In this document: one piece after another, positions 8,369 through 18,151 of the stretch
How positions within the stretch are numbered: position 1 is the stretch's first letter
Layout: each line of letters opens with the position of its first letter
NCBI RefSeq assembly: GCF_000614065.1
Contig: NZ_BAKG01000014.1
Location: forward strand, 1 to 64,000
DNA length: 64,000 nucleotides
Reading direction: 5' to 3'
Source: Prevotella dentasini JCM 15908
GTDB lineage: Bacteria; Bacteroidota; Bacteroidia; Bacteroidales; Bacteroidaceae
Notes under the pieces: model-generated
The model's input: only the letters and a program-made list of their open reading frames with translations
Databases searched by the model: none
What the model was told of the DNA's origin: nothing
Position numbers and translations under genes: made by a program

Positions 8369-8887
8369 ATGGACTTGGAAACCCTTAAAATAGATTTGAA
8401 GGGTCTACAGGAAGGTCTGACGACCTTCGAGTTCGACCTTGACGATGCTTACTTTAAGGCTATCGAAGCTCCTGAAGTGAGTCAGGGAAGTGTGCACGTT
8501 TCTCTCAGAATCGTGCGCACTGGAGACGATTTCTTTACCCTCGACTTCAGCGAGACAGGCACGGTGATGGTACCCTGCGACGTATGTCTCGACCCCATGG
8601 AGCAGTCCGTTGAGACCTGTCAGCGTCTCGAGGCCAAGTTTGGGAACGAATACTCAGAAGAGGACGACCTCGTAACGGTGGCCGAGAACGAAGGAATACT
8701 CGATGTTACGTGGTTCGTCTATGAATTTATAGTCCTCGCAATCCCTGTCAGGCATGTGCATGCACCTGGGAAATGCAACCCTGCCATGATACGAATGCTC
8801 GAAGAGCACTCTGCCGCCCGAAGCGGTGAGGAAGGCGAAGCGGCTGTGGATTCACGCTGGGCAGCTCTATTAAAATTGAAAGAATAA
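8369..8887 (+). CDS. YceD/DUF177 family protein
   Basis: This 172-residue acidic protein belongs to the DUF177 (YceD) group, nearly always encoded just before rpmF, as here. It has the family's paired-cysteine segment VPCDVCLDPMEQ at about residues 70-81. The homologue in other bacteria is linked to 23S rRNA accumulation; no enzymatic role is known. A further cysteine is in APGKCNPAM. It starts 10 bases after a clear -7 box and is followed after 23 bases by rpmF and then fabH. Confidence 0.88.
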   Translation: MDLETLKIDLKGLQEGLTTFEFDLDDAYFKAIEAPEVSQGSVHVSLRIVRTGDDFFTLDFSETGTVMVPCDVCLDPMEQSVETCQRLEAKFGNEYSEEDDLVTVAENEGILDVTWFVYEFIVLAIPVRHVHAPGKCNPAMIRMLEEHSAARSGEEGEAAVDSRWAALLKLKE

Positions 8888-8910
8888 AAATATTAAAGAT
8901 TTAAACAATT

Positions 8911-9096
8911 ATGGCACATCCAAAAAGAAGACAGTCAAAGACTCGTACACTTAAGAGAAGAACTCACGATAAGGCAGTAGCTCCTACATTGGCAGTATGC
9001 CCTAACTGTGGTTCTTATTATGTTTACCACACTGTTTGCCCGACTTGCGGTCAGTATCGTGGAAAGGTGGCTGTCGTAAAGGAAACAGCTGAATAA
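8911..9096 (+). CDS. rpmF: 50S ribosomal protein L32
   Basis: This 61-residue basic protein begins MAHPKRRQSKTRTLKRRTH and contains a zinc ribbon with CPNC and CPTC pairs. L32 sits near the peptidyl-transferase region of the large subunit. It lies between yceD and fabH, a widely conserved neighbourhood linking ribosome and fatty-acid synthesis genes. Its stop overlaps the fabH start by one base (TAATG), implying coupled translation. Length is normal. Confidence 0.97.
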   Translation: MAHPKRRQSKTRTLKRRTHDKAVAPTLAVCPNCGSYYVYHTVCPTCGQYRGKVAVVKETAE

Positions 9097-10114
9097 TGAG
9101 CAGAATCAATGCGATAATAACAGGCGTCGCCGGGTATGTGCCAGACTATGTCCTCAACAACGAGGAACTGTCGCGCATGGTAGATACCACCGACGAATGG
9201 ATTACTACGCGCACTGGTATCAAGGAACGCCGAATCCTGACAGAGGAAGGGCTTGGCACTTCCTATATGGCGCGCAAGGCCGCCCGTCTGCTGATGAGGA
9301 AGACGGATGCCGACCCGGACAGCATCGATGCTGTTGTCGTGGCAACGTCAACGCCTGACTATATGCACCCTTCTACGGCTTCCATCGTCTTGGGTAAGCT
9401 CGGCTTGAAGAACGCATTCGCATTCGACCTTTCTGCTGCCTGCTGTGGATTCATGTATGCCCTTGATGTGGCATGCAACATGATTCAGAGCGGACGCCAC
9501 AAACGTATCATCGTAATCGGGGCCGATAAGATGTCGGCCATCACCGACTACCGCGACCGTGCCACTTGTCCGTTGTTCGGAGACGGTGCCGGGGCTGTCA
9601 TGCTCGAAGGTACCGGGGAGGAGAATATCGGACTGATAGACTCTTACCATCGGACGGACGGAAAGGGGCTTCCCTTCCTGCACATCAAGGCTGGCGGTTC
9701 GGTCTGCCCGTCTTCGCGTTTTACGGTAGACCATCGTCTGCACTATACCTATCAGGAGGGACGCACCGTGTTCCGCTATGCCGTTACGGCAATGGGCGAC
9801 GACTGCACGGAACTACTGAAACGCAACGGAATGACGCGGGAGGATGTCGACTTCGTTGTCTGCCATCAGGCCAATCTCCGCATTATCGAGCGGTAGCCAA
9901 GCGCATCGGTGTGCCGATGGAGAAGGTGTTGGTCAATATTCAACGCTACGGAAACACCAGTGCAGCCTGCATGCCGCTCGTACTCTGGGACTTTGAGTCG
10001 CAGCTGAAGAAGGGCGACAACATGGTCTTCACGGGTTTCGGTGCAGGTTTCGTCAACGGAGCGTCATTATACAGGTGGGCTTACGACGGAGCAGCAGAAG
10101 CGGTAAAGAAATAA
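9096..10114 (+). CDS. fabH: 3-oxoacyl-ACP synthase III (frame broken in this sequence)
   Basis: FabH condenses acetyl-CoA with malonyl-ACP to begin fatty-acid synthesis. The active cysteine is Cys116 in DLSAACCGF, the histidine is in CHQANLRII, and the asparagine is in YGNTSAACMP. The reading frame breaks at 9890/9891: ATCGAGCGG should be ATCGAGGCGG, and restoring one G gives HQANLRIIEAVAKRIGVPME. The corrected protein is about 339 residues, of normal length. As the enzyme is normally essential and every motif is intact, I treat the break as a sequence error rather than a pseudogene. It is translationally coupled to rpmF. Confidence 0.9.
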
Positions 10115-10142
10115 AAACTTTTTCAAGTTATACCAACTTATT

Positions 10143-10180
10143 AACGCATCTTTCTTTTCCAATAAGATAGGTGCGTTTTT
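10143..10180 (+). terminator. Terminator after fabH
   Basis: AACGCATCT (10143-10151) and AGATaggTGCGTT near 10165-10177 can pair. The stem is followed by a T run (10176-10180). It lies 30 bases after the fabH stop. Confidence 0.6.
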
Positions 10181-10360
10181 CAGGTTTCGGCGAGGGGCTG
10201 CCGGCTGTGTCCGGGAGTGTGGCCCGGAAGGTAGAATCGCCATCTTGCCATGGACAGGCCGCCTTTATTATATAAACGAACAAGCGGAACCGCACTTCCG
10301 GTTCTCTTTCCTCGGAGAGGGAGCGGAGGTGGGGCGCAGAGGTATAGATAAGTCTTCATT

Positions 10361-11242
10361 ATGCACAAAGCAGGATTTGTAAACATCGTAGGTAATCCGA
10401 ATGTCGGAAAAAGTACGCTGATGAATCAGCTCGTAGGCGAGCGCATTAGCATCGCAACGTTCAAGGCACAGACCACTCGCCACCGTATCATGGGTATTGT
10501 CAATACCGACGAGATGCAGATAGTCTTTTCCGATACGCCGGGAGTACTGAAGCCGAACTACAAGATGCAGGAGATGATGCTCCAGTTCTCGGAGTCGGCA
10601 TTGGCCGATGCCGATATTCTGCTCTATGTTACCGATGTGGTAGAGAATCCGGAAAAGAACATGGACTTTCTGGAGAAGGTCGGCAAGATGACCATTCCCG
10701 TCATTCTGCTCATCAACAAGATTGACGAGACCGACCAAAAAGCCCTTGTCTCCCTCGTGGAGCGATGGCACAAGCTGTTGCCCAAGGCGGAAATACTTCC
10801 CATCTCTGCCAAGAACAAGTTCGGTACGGACATCCTGATGAAGCGTATTCAGGAGCTTCTGCCCGAGAGTCCGGCGTTTTTCGACAAGGATCAGCTGACC
10901 GACAAGCCGGCAAGGTTCTTTGTTACCGAGATTATCCGCGAGAAGATACTCCGCTATTACGACAAGGAGATTCCTTATTCGGTCGAGGTGGCGGTCGAGA
11001 GCTTCAAGGAGAGCGACCGGCAGATACATATCAATGCTGTCATCTACGTAGAGCGCGACAGTCAGAAAGGAATCATCATCGGGCATCAGGGGCAGGCTCT
11101 GAAGAAAGTCTCCTCCGAGGCACGCAAGAGTTTGGAACGTTTCTTCGACAAGAAGATATTCCTCGAGACTTTCGTCAAGGTAGACAAGGACTGGCGCAAT
11201 TCGCAGAAGGAGTTGAGAAACTTTGGGTATAGCCCGGAGTGA
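10361..11242 (+). CDS. era: GTPase Era
   Basis: This 293-residue GTPase assists 16S rRNA maturation and 30S assembly. The G1 motif is [10 protein letters not shown] near residue 12, followed by switch TTRHR, G3 DTPG and G4 NKID. A C-terminal KH RNA-binding domain follows, with the GxxG-like segment KGIIIGHQGQALKKV near 230-245. Length is normal and the frame intact. der, a second assembly GTPase, follows after a 314-base gap. Confidence 0.96.
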   Translation: MHKAGFVNIVGNPNVGKSTLMNQLVGERISIATFKAQTTRHRIMGIVNTDEMQIVFSDTPGVLKPNYKMQEMMLQFSESALADADILLYVTDVVENPEKNMDFLEKVGKMTIPVILLINKIDETDQKALVSLVERWHKLLPKAEILPISAKNKFGTDILMKRIQELLPESPAFFDKDQLTDKPARFFVTEIIREKILRYYDKEIPYSVEVAVESFKESDRQIHINAVIYVERDSQKGIIIGHQGQALKKVSSEARKSLERFFDKKIFLETFVKVDKDWRNSQKELRNFGYSPE

Positions 11243-11556
11243 GGGGCTTTTTCTATTTCCCGGAAGGAAGGGAAAAGCTGTCGATGAAGGCTTGGCATTG
11301 TGGTGAGCGGTGTTTGTTGCTGTTCCATTGTGCGGTATTATCGTTGATATTACCCACATTATTCCAAGCCTGAATGGGTAAGTCAATAATAGAAACCGCC
11401 CTGACTGCTTAGTAGGGCATACTCTCGCACAAGGCGAGGGCTGGGGAAATGGTCATCCTCGGCAAATATTCATCGGATGCCTGACCACATTCGGAGCCTT
11501 CTTCCTGAAGAAATTGGTTAATGACTATCTATGGAGAAGGTAAAGACCAACTAAAT
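11243..11556. other. era-der intergenic region
   Basis: About 314 bases with no convincing gene, promoter box or terminator. A shadow open frame covers part of it. Nothing further can be supported. Confidence 0.5.
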
Positions 11557-12869
11557 ATGGCAAACTTAGTAGCTATTGTAGGACGCCCGAACGTGGGAAA
11601 GTCTACACTCTTTAACCGATTGACGCAGAGCCGGCGCGCTATAGTCAGTGATACGGCAGGTACGACACGCGACCGCCAATATGGCAAATGCCAGTGGAAC
11701 GGACGTGAGTTTTCCATTGTCGACACAGGCGGATGGGTAGTCAAGTCGGACGATATTTTCGAGGATGCTATCCGCAAGCAGGTAATCGTTGCTACCGAGG
11801 AAGCTGACCTCGTGCTCTTCCTCGTCGACACGGAAACGGGAATTACCGACTGGGATGAGGATGTGGCGATGATTCTCCGCCGCACGAAGCTCCCTGTAAT
11901 CCTCGTTGCCAACAAGGTGGACAACAGCGGACAATATTATGAGGCTGCCGAGTTCTATAAGCTCGGACTGGGCGAACCAGTCTGCATCAGTGCTGCTACG
12001 GGTGGCGGTACGGGAGATTTGCTCGACCTTTTGCTCGAAAAGATGAAGGATGCGCCCGATGAGAACATTGAGGAAGAGATACCTCGCTTTGCCGTTGTCG
12101 GCCGTCCTAATGCAGGAAAGTCCAGCCTTATCAACGCCTTCATAGGAGAAGACCGCAACATCGTTACCGAGATTGCAGGTACGACGCGCGACAGCATCTA
12201 TACGAGATACAATAAATTCGGCTTCGACTTCTACCTTGTCGACACGGCAGGTATCCGCCGCAAGAACAAGGTTACGGAAGATTTGGAGTTCTACTCGGTC
12301 ATGCGGTCTATCCGCAGTATAGAGAACTCCGACGTATGTATCCTGATGATAGACGCTACGCGAGGCATTGAGGCACAGGATATGAACATTTTCCAGCTCA
12401 TCCAGAAGAATAACAAGAGTCTGGTCGTAGTTGTCAACAAGTGGGATTTGGTTCAGGACAAGACCCAAATAGTCATAAAAACCTTCGAGAACGCCATCCG
12501 CAACCGCATGGCACCGTTTGTTGACTTCCCTATCATCTTCTGTTCAGCCCTTACGAAGCAGCGAATCTTCAAGGTGCTCGAAACCGCCAAGCAGGTCTAT
12601 CTGAACCGCACGATGCACATCGGTACGACAAAGCTCAACGAGGTAATGCTTCCTGTCATTGAGCAACGCCTCCACCATCGGTCAAGGGCAAGTACATCAA
12701 GATAAAATACTGCTCTCAGCTGCCCAACACACAGATACCTTCGTTCGTCTTCTACGCCAATCTGCCCCAGTACGTCAAGGAGCAGTACCGTCGGTTCTTG
12801 GAGAATAAGATTCGCGAAAACTGGCAGTTGCACGGTTGTCCTATCAATGTCTTTATCCGGCAGAAGTAA
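11557..12869 (+). CDS. der: GTPase Der (frame broken near the C-terminus)
   Basis: Der (EngA) has tandem G domains and acts in 50S subunit assembly. G1 of domain one is [10 protein letters not shown] and of domain two [10 protein letters not shown], followed by a KH-like C-terminal domain ([12 protein letters not shown] ... INVFIRQK). I take the ATG at 11557 (MANLVAIVG), 12 codons inside the longest frame. The frame breaks at 12666/12667: one extra A (CAAACGCC in place of CAACGCC) restores [16 protein letters not shown] and runs to the TAA at 12867-12869. The corrected length of about 437 residues is normal. The break is probably an error. Confidence 0.92.
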
Positions 12870-12882
12870 GGAGGCAGAGACG

Positions 12883-13287
12883 ATGAGGCGTTTTTTCCAT
12901 CCTGTTTTTCCGGTCCTGCTGTGCTGCCTGTCGGTAGCCTGTAGCCGGGAGAAGCCCGTAGACCATGGTGCAGTGGCGGCTCAGGCTGCCCGGCACTACT
13001 ACGAGCAGTTGCTTGCAGGAAAGTACGAGACATTCTTCAAGGGCATGAACCTGCCCGATACTGTTCCCGACAGCTATCGCCGGCAGATGTTGAGCAACTT
13101 TGAAAAGTTCAGGCTCCGCCACGATACCCTTCATGGAGGACTACGGACGGTGAAGGTCCGCAAGGCGGAGTTTTCTGCCAAGGACAGCACGGCCAGTGCT
13201 TTCCTTGTCCTTGGCTTTCGCGACAGTACGGTAGAGCAGGTGGTCGTGCCCATGGTGAAGCGCAGGCGCGTGTGGCTGATGAGATGA
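12883..13287 (+). CDS. Small predicted lipoprotein
   Basis: This 134-residue protein starts MRRFFHPVFPVLLCCLSVAC with a lipobox (SVAC-S). The mature part has an NTF2-like feel: AARHYYEQLLAGKYETFFKG, then a block of beta-strands. I choose the ATG at 12883 so that the signal peptide is N-terminal. It follows der after 13 bases, so it is probably co-transcribed. I do not recognise a named family with confidence; it may be a periplasmic envelope protein. Confidence 0.7.
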   Translation: MRRFFHPVFPVLLCCLSVACSREKPVDHGAVAAQAARHYYEQLLAGKYETFFKGMNLPDTVPDSYRRQMLSNFEKFRLRHDTLHGGLRTVKVRKAEFSAKDSTASAFLVLGFRDSTVEQVVVPMVKRRRVWLMR

Positions 13288-13362
13288 GCCGGCGGCCCTG
13301 ACGCTATGGTATCATGTTCTTTAGTATGGACAGGCAGATTGCCAGTTACGGTGTTTTAGCAG

Positions 13363-14399
13363 ATGAATGAGGATTTTGACATAAGGGAAGAGCAGGTACG
13401 CTCTTCGGAAAGAGACTTTGAGAACGCCCTCAGACCGTTGAAGTTCGACGACTTCAGCGGTCAGCCGAAGGTGGTCGACAATCTCCGCGTCTTCGTGGAG
13501 GCTGCCAAGTATCGTGGCGAGCCGCTCGACCACACCTTGCTGCACGGCCCTCCCGGATTGGGAAAAACCACGTTGAGCAACATCATAGCCAACGAGTTGG
13601 GGGTGGGATTCAAGGTTACTTCCGGACCAATTCTCGACAAGCCGGGCGACTTGGCTGGTATTCTCACCTCGCTCGAACCGAACGAAGTGCTCTTCATTGA
13701 CGAGATTCACCGTCTCTCGCCCGTAGTAGAGGAGTTCCTCTATTCGGCCATGGAAGACTATCGTCTCGACATAATGATAGACAAAGGCCCGTCTGCCCGT
13801 TCCATTCAGATAGACCTTAACCCCTTCACGCTCGTAGGCGCGACCACCCGGAGCGGCCTGCTGACGGCTCCGCTCCGTGCCCGTTTCGGTATCAATCTGC
13901 ATTTGGAGTATTATGGGCCTGAAACTTTGCAGCGCATCATCAGGCGTTCAGCGCGCCTGATGAAAGTGCCGATAGACGACGAGGCAGCCGTAGAGATTGC
14001 ACGCCGGTCGCGCGGTACGCCGCGTATCTGCAATTCGCTGCTGCGCCGTGTGCGCGACTTTGCACAGGTGAAGGGCAACGGCACCATCACCCCGGCGATA
14101 GCCAGTTCTCCCTGCAAGCCCTCAACATAGACCAGTACGGGCTTGACGAGATAGACAACAAGATACTCCTGACCATCATCGACAAGTTCCGGGGAGGCCC
14201 GGTGGGCGTTTCCACCATAGCCACTGCCATCGGTGAAGACCCGGGGACGCTCGAAGAAGTCTACGAACCCTACCTTATCATGGAGGGATTCATCAAGCGG
14301 ACTCCCCGTGGGCGCATGGTTACGCCCCTTGCCTACCAGCATCTCGGGCGCAACATGCACGATTCGGCCGTAGCGCAGCCGGGATTGTTCGACGACTGA
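13363..14399 (+). CDS. ruvB: Holliday junction DNA helicase RuvB (frame broken)
   Basis: RuvB is the hexameric AAA+ motor that drives branch migration of Holliday junctions with RuvA. The sequence shows Walker [10 protein letters not shown], Walker B DEIH, the arginine-finger region [19 protein letters not shown] and the C-terminal winged helix [10 protein letters not shown]. The frame breaks at about 14105: one missing G (GCCAGGTTC read as GCCAGTTC) gives an early stop at 14130; restoring it continues [20 protein letters not shown] to the TGA at 14399. The corrected protein has about 345 residues, a normal length. The break is probably an error. Confidence 0.92.
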
Positions 14400-14502
14400 C
14401 GCTCGTCCGTAAAATGACAGCCCGCGCGCGGAACGGTGTCTGCTCCGTGCATGCGGTTTCATCAAAGATTTTCAGAGAAAGCCTCAGCCTGTGTTGAGAC
14501 GT

Positions 14503-14550
14503 CCGGCCTGTCTTCCCCCTTCCGTGTAGAGAAGGCGGAAGACAGGCCGG
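14503..14550. terminator. Strong hairpin between convergent ruvB and lptB
   Basis: CCGGCCTGTCTTCC (14503-14516) and GGAAGACAGGCCGG (14537-14550) form a perfect 14-bp stem with a 20-base loop. Its position in a convergent gap suggests a bidirectional terminator, though no T run follows. A second smaller stem, GGCAACA/TGTTGCC, lies at 14618-14642. No gene is seen in 14400-14712. Confidence 0.6.
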
Positions 14551-14712
14551 TAGTGTATTATGGCATAGCCGTGCAGGGACTATGCTCTTTCCGTTCATTC
14601 ACTCTTCTTTATCAGAAGGCAACAACCTGTCTGGCTGTTGCCTGTAGCACGACAGCGCATCCCCTTGCTTTAATATCAGGAAGCAGGCAGACGCGCTTGG
14701 CAGTCTATGGTC

Positions 14713-15543
14713 TTATTCGTCCGTATCCTCCTCCTGCGCACGCTTGCGTTGGTCGAGGAGCTGGAAATCCTTCTTTTGCAGTACGAAGTCAGTGCCGAGA
14801 TACTTCTCCTTGACTATATGGTTGGCGGCGAGTTCTTCGGGAGTCCCCTTGAAGAGGATGCGTCCCTCGAAGAGCAGGTAGGCGCGGTCAGTGATGTTCA
14901 GGGTCTCGTGCACGTTGTGGTCGGTGATGAGGATGCCGATGTTTCGGAACTTCAGCCGCCAGACAATGTGCTGAATGTCCTCTACGGCAATAGGGTCCAC
15001 GCCGGCGAAAGGCTCGTCGAGCATGATGAATTTCGGGTCGATGGCAAGGCAGCGTGCTATCTCGCAGCGTCGCCGCTCACCGCCTGAGAGGCGGTCGCCG
15101 AGGTTCTTGCGCACCTTTTCGAGGCGGAACTCGCGTATAAGGCTCTCCATCTTCTCCACGCGCTGTTCGTGTGGCAGCTTCGTCATTTCGAGTACGCTCA
15201 TGATATTGTCCTCGACGCTCATCTTGCGGAATACACTTGCCTCCTGCGGCAGGTAGCCGATGCCCGACTGGGCACGCTTGTAGACAGGGTAGTTGGTGAT
15301 TTCCTTGTCGTCGATATAGACGTGTCCGCCGTTCGGCACTACGAGCCCGGTCGTCATATAGAACGACGTTGTCTTTCCTGCACCGTTAGGCCCGAGCAGT
15401 CCGACGATTTCGCCCTGCCTGACATTGATGCTTACACCGTTGGCAACGGTGCGTTTCCCGTATCGCTTCACGAGTCCTTCGGTTCTGAGGACGCTGCTGT
15501 TCTCCGCTTCAGGGCGGACAACCTTCATGTCTGTTTCGGTCAT
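14713..15543 (-). CDS. lptB: LPS export ABC transporter ATPase LptB
   Basis: LptB powers extraction of lipopolysaccharide from the inner membrane with LptF/LptG. Motifs: Walker [11 protein letters not shown]-loop [17 protein letters not shown], signature LSGGERRR and Walker [20 protein letters not shown] is typical of LptB. The 276-residue protein has a slightly long N-terminal lead ([17 protein letters not shown]) and a charged C-terminal tail. It is transcribed alone leftward. Functional partners in this window are the OstA-like protein at 37.3 kb and, more loosely, the Mla components. Confidence 0.92.
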   Translation of the reverse strand: MTETDMKVVRPEAENSSVLRTEGLVKRYGKRTVANGVSINVRQGEIVGLLGPNGAGKTTSFYMTTGLVVPNGGHVYIDDKEITNYPVYKRAQSGIGYLPQEASVFRKMSVEDNIMSVLEMTKLPHEQRVEKMESLIREFRLEKVRKNLGDRLSGGERRRCEIARCLAIDPKFIMLDEPFAGVDPIAVEDIQHIVWRLKFRNIGILITDHNVHETLNITDRAYLLFEGRILFKGTPEELAANHIVKEKYLGTDFVLQKKDFQLLDQRKRAQEEDTDE

Positions 15544-15653
15544 ATATTCTGTTGCGTGTTCTGATGTCTTGCAGGGGCGGAACGGCTGTTGCGCAGGCAG
15601 TCTGCGCCTTTCGTGCCTCCCCGGCCCTCGCCCTGTAGGCGGCTATCGCTCTG

Positions 15654-15661
15654 CAAAAGTA
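15654..15661 (-). promoter_or_regulatory. -7 box of lptB
   Basis: On the minus strand this reads TACTTTTG, matching TAnnTTTG, about 110 bases upstream of the lptB start. A -33 element at the usual spacing is not clear. Confidence 0.5.
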
Positions 15662-15838
15662 GTAAAATAAACGCAAACAACGACGACAAAGCCGAAAAGG
15701 TGTCGTTCCGTTTATGTTTTTTAGGTATCTGATGTGGTTGTCCTCCTATCCCGGACGGGGGAGTGGCGGTCAGCTTGTTGTAAAATAAATTCGCAGAGGC
15801 AAAGCAAGGAAAATGCCAAATGGGCTGAACCACGTGGT

Positions 15839-15876
15839 GAAAGTGCCGCTTTCATTGGACGAAAACGGCACTTTCG
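15839..15876. repeat. Intergenic mosaic inverted repeat, copy B
   Basis: GAAAGTGCCG (15839-15848) and CGGCACTTTC (15866-15875) form the ends of a 37-base element with the inner part CTTTCATTGGACGAAAA. It is the shortest two-unit form of the family and lies between divergent lptB and tig. Confidence 0.85.
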
Positions 15877-16315
15877 CATATCCGGAGGGGCGGTTTGACG
15901 ATACGGAAAAGGCGTGTTGGGAATTTTACGTTAAAACATATTGATAATCAGTAAGATATAGCCGTATCAGCGTGAAGAAGGAGTGAGACGGGAAAAAGGC
16001 AAAAACAGGTTGAAGATGTAAATATTTTTCGATATCCCGGACTATGGGCATGCAGTGGGGGCAGTTGCTATGAGGAGGATGAAGGACATTGTGTCAGTTT
16101 CTTTGATGGCGTTTGTCAGGCGCGTACCGGCCGGTCTGCCGTCCGTTCATGGCGTCTGCGTTTGGGCAGGCCCTGCCGGGAAAACTCTTCTCCGTTCAAA
16201 TCGGGCTGCGCCAACGGGTCAGGCAACGGTTTTCGTAGCGGCAGCCACAGCTCCGTCTTTCGGTTAAAAAAACAAATTTCTCCTTTATATATATGTAGTT
16301 ATGCAATTTTTTGAC

Positions 16316-16323
16316 TACCTTTG
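16316..16323 (+). promoter_or_regulatory. -7 box of tig
   Basis: TACCTTTG, about 90 bases upstream of the tig start. At 20 bases upstream the -33 position reads TATG, a partial match to TTTG. Confidence 0.55.
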
Positions 16324-16411
16324 CGCCTCGAAGCCGTTGGGAGCATTGTGTCCCGATGGTATTGTCCACAAACTTTTGATAAATAAACAATAAACATATA
16401 ATATATCAGAA

Positions 16412-17779
16412 ATGAACATTTCATTTGCAAATCCCGACAAAGTAAATGGTCAGATGACCATCGTTGTCGAAGAAGCTGATTTCAAGAACGACGTAGAAAA
16501 GGCACTCAAGGACTATCGCAAGCGTGCCAATGTGCCCGGTTTCCGTCCGGGTCAGGCTCCTATGGGCATGATTAAGAGACAGTTCGGCACCCAAGTGAAG
16601 ATGGATACCATCAACAGGCTGCTGGGCGAAAACCTCCAGAAATATATCGCAGACAACAAGATTCAGATGCTGGGTCAGCCCATGTCGTCGGAGGGACAGG
16701 AGGCGGTAGACCTCGAGGCAGCCGCACCCTACGAGTTCAAGTTCGACATCGCCGTTGCGCCGGAGTTCAAGGCAGAGCTGACGGGCGACGATACGGTAGA
16801 CTACTACGAGATTGCCGTCGACGACAAACTCATCGATCAGCAGGTGGAGATGTTCCAGAGCCGTGCCGGACACTACGAGAAGGCAGAGCAGTACGACGCT
16901 GAGCAGCGCGACATGCTGAAGGGCGACCTCCGCGAACTCGACGAGAACGGCAACACGCTCGAAGACGGCATTACCGTCGAGGGGGCTGCGCTGATGCCGC
17001 AGTTTATCAAGGTGGAAGACCAGAAGAAGCTCTTCGACGATGCGAAGCTGGGCGACATCATCACCTTCAATCCCCGTGCCGCCTATCCCGACAACGATGC
17101 CGAGGTTTCCTCTCTGTTGAAGATAGACAAGGTCGACCTTGGCAAGCACGCCGGAAACTTCTCTTATCAGATTACCGAAATCTCACGCTTCACCAAGGCG
17201 GAGAACAACAAGGAACTCTGGGACAGCATCTACGGTGCAGAGGCTGACATCAAGGACGAGGCCGGTTTCCGCAATACGATTGCCGAAGGACTGAAGAAGC
17301 AGCTCGAAGGCGACTCCAACTACAAGTTCATTCAGGATGTGCGCACCTACTGCGAAGGCAAGGTGGGCAAGCTGACCTATCCCGATGCCCTGCTGAAGCG
17401 CATCATGCTGGCCAACAATCAGGATAAGGGCGAGGACTTTGTAGAGAAGAACTACGAACAGAGCGTGAAGGAGCTGACATGGCACCTCATCAAGGAGCAG
17501 CTGGCACAGGCCAATAATATAAAGGTGGAAGATGCTGATGTACGCGATGCTGCCGTTCAGACCGCACGTGCACAGTTCGCCCAGTACGGCATGACCAACG
17601 CGCCGGAAGAGTATCTGAAGAACTATGCCGAGGAACTGCTGAAGAAGCGCGAGAACATCGACTCCTTCGTTGAGGCTGCCCTCGACCGCAAGCTCTCCGT
17701 TGCGCTGAAAAGCGTAGTCAGGCTGAATACGAAGTCTGTCAGCCTCGACGAGTTCAACAAGCTCGTCAGCGGCAACTAA
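16412..17779 (+). CDS. tig: Trigger factor
   Basis: This 455-residue ribosome-bound chaperone meets nascent chains at the exit tunnel. The N-terminal ribosome-binding domain has the signature NVPGFRPGQAPMGMIKRQFG (about residues 41-60). The middle region, where other bacteria have an FKBP-type domain, is divergent. The C-terminal arms are helical (LLKKRENIDSFVEAALDRKL). It lies upstream of clpP and clpX in the same direction, as in many bacteria, but with its own promoter and a 372-base gap. Confidence 0.93.
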   Translation: MNISFANPDKVNGQMTIVVEEADFKNDVEKALKDYRKRANVPGFRPGQAPMGMIKRQFGTQVKMDTINRLLGENLQKYIADNKIQMLGQPMSSEGQEAVDLEAAAPYEFKFDIAVAPEFKAELTGDDTVDYYEIAVDDKLIDQQVEMFQSRAGHYEKAEQYDAEQRDMLKGDLRELDENGNTLEDGITVEGAALMPQFIKVEDQKKLFDDAKLGDIITFNPRAAYPDNDAEVSSLLKIDKVDLGKHAGNFSYQITEISRFTKAENNKELWDSIYGAEADIKDEAGFRNTIAEGLKKQLEGDSNYKFIQDVRTYCEGKVGKLTYPDALLKRIMLANNQDKGEDFVEKNYEQSVKELTWHLIKEQLAQANNIKVEDADVRDAAVQTARAQFAQYGMTNAPEEYLKNYAEELLKKRENIDSFVEAALDRKLSVALKSVVRLNTKSVSLDEFNKLVSGN

Positions 17780-18151
17780 ACTGTTGTTCGGAAAGCACTC
17801 ATCCGTCTTTTGCGGGGCGGCTTGTATGGTTTGTCTCAGGAGGTTTCGTCCTTTGGCCTGATTGCTTTGCGACGGCAGGGGCTATAGTCGGAGATTCGGA
17901 AAATCCATTCAGGCCGTACAAAAACAATCCGCTGATTGTCGGCCCGTGGGGTTGGGGTGAATTGTTTGCGAATAAATAAATTTGCGAAAAAAACTTCTTT
18001 TTATAGAGAGGTTATCGACTTTTTTGATTATCTTTGTGTAACGTATGCAGGAATGTGGCCCTTTTCGTGGTACGAACCTTGCATGGAAGGCAATGATAAC
18101 AGGGGTCGATAGCCTCTTGTTTTGTCTCATTATTATATAGAAAGGAAAACA
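17780..18151. other. tig-clpP intergenic region
   Basis: 372 bases with no gene seen. It contains the clpP promoter box at 18029-18036. No terminator with a T run was found after tig, so read-through into clpP is possible. Confidence 0.5.
18029..18036 (+). promoter_or_regulatory. -7 box of clpP-clpX
   Basis: TATCTTTG matches TAnnTTTG, about 115 bases upstream of the clpP start. No TTTG lies at the ideal upstream spacing. Confidence 0.5.

Larger units (their letters stand above)
15544..16411. other. Large divergent intergenic region
   Basis: About 870 bases between lptB and tig. It holds two -7 boxes (15654-15661 minus, 16316-16323 plus), repeat copy B (15839-15876) and the palindrome-like TTGATAATCAGT (15941-15952) also seen at 32561-32572. 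Short open frames such as one at 16055-16267 show no protein features. Confidence 0.6.

Noticed and set aside
9880-9900. Programmed ribosomal frameshift in fabH
   Set aside because: No slippery heptamer or downstream structure; a missing G explains it, and the same kind of break occurs in many other genes.
16055-16267. Small gene upstream of tig
   Set aside because: No family features, no promoter, and it lies in a large divergent gap; probably random.
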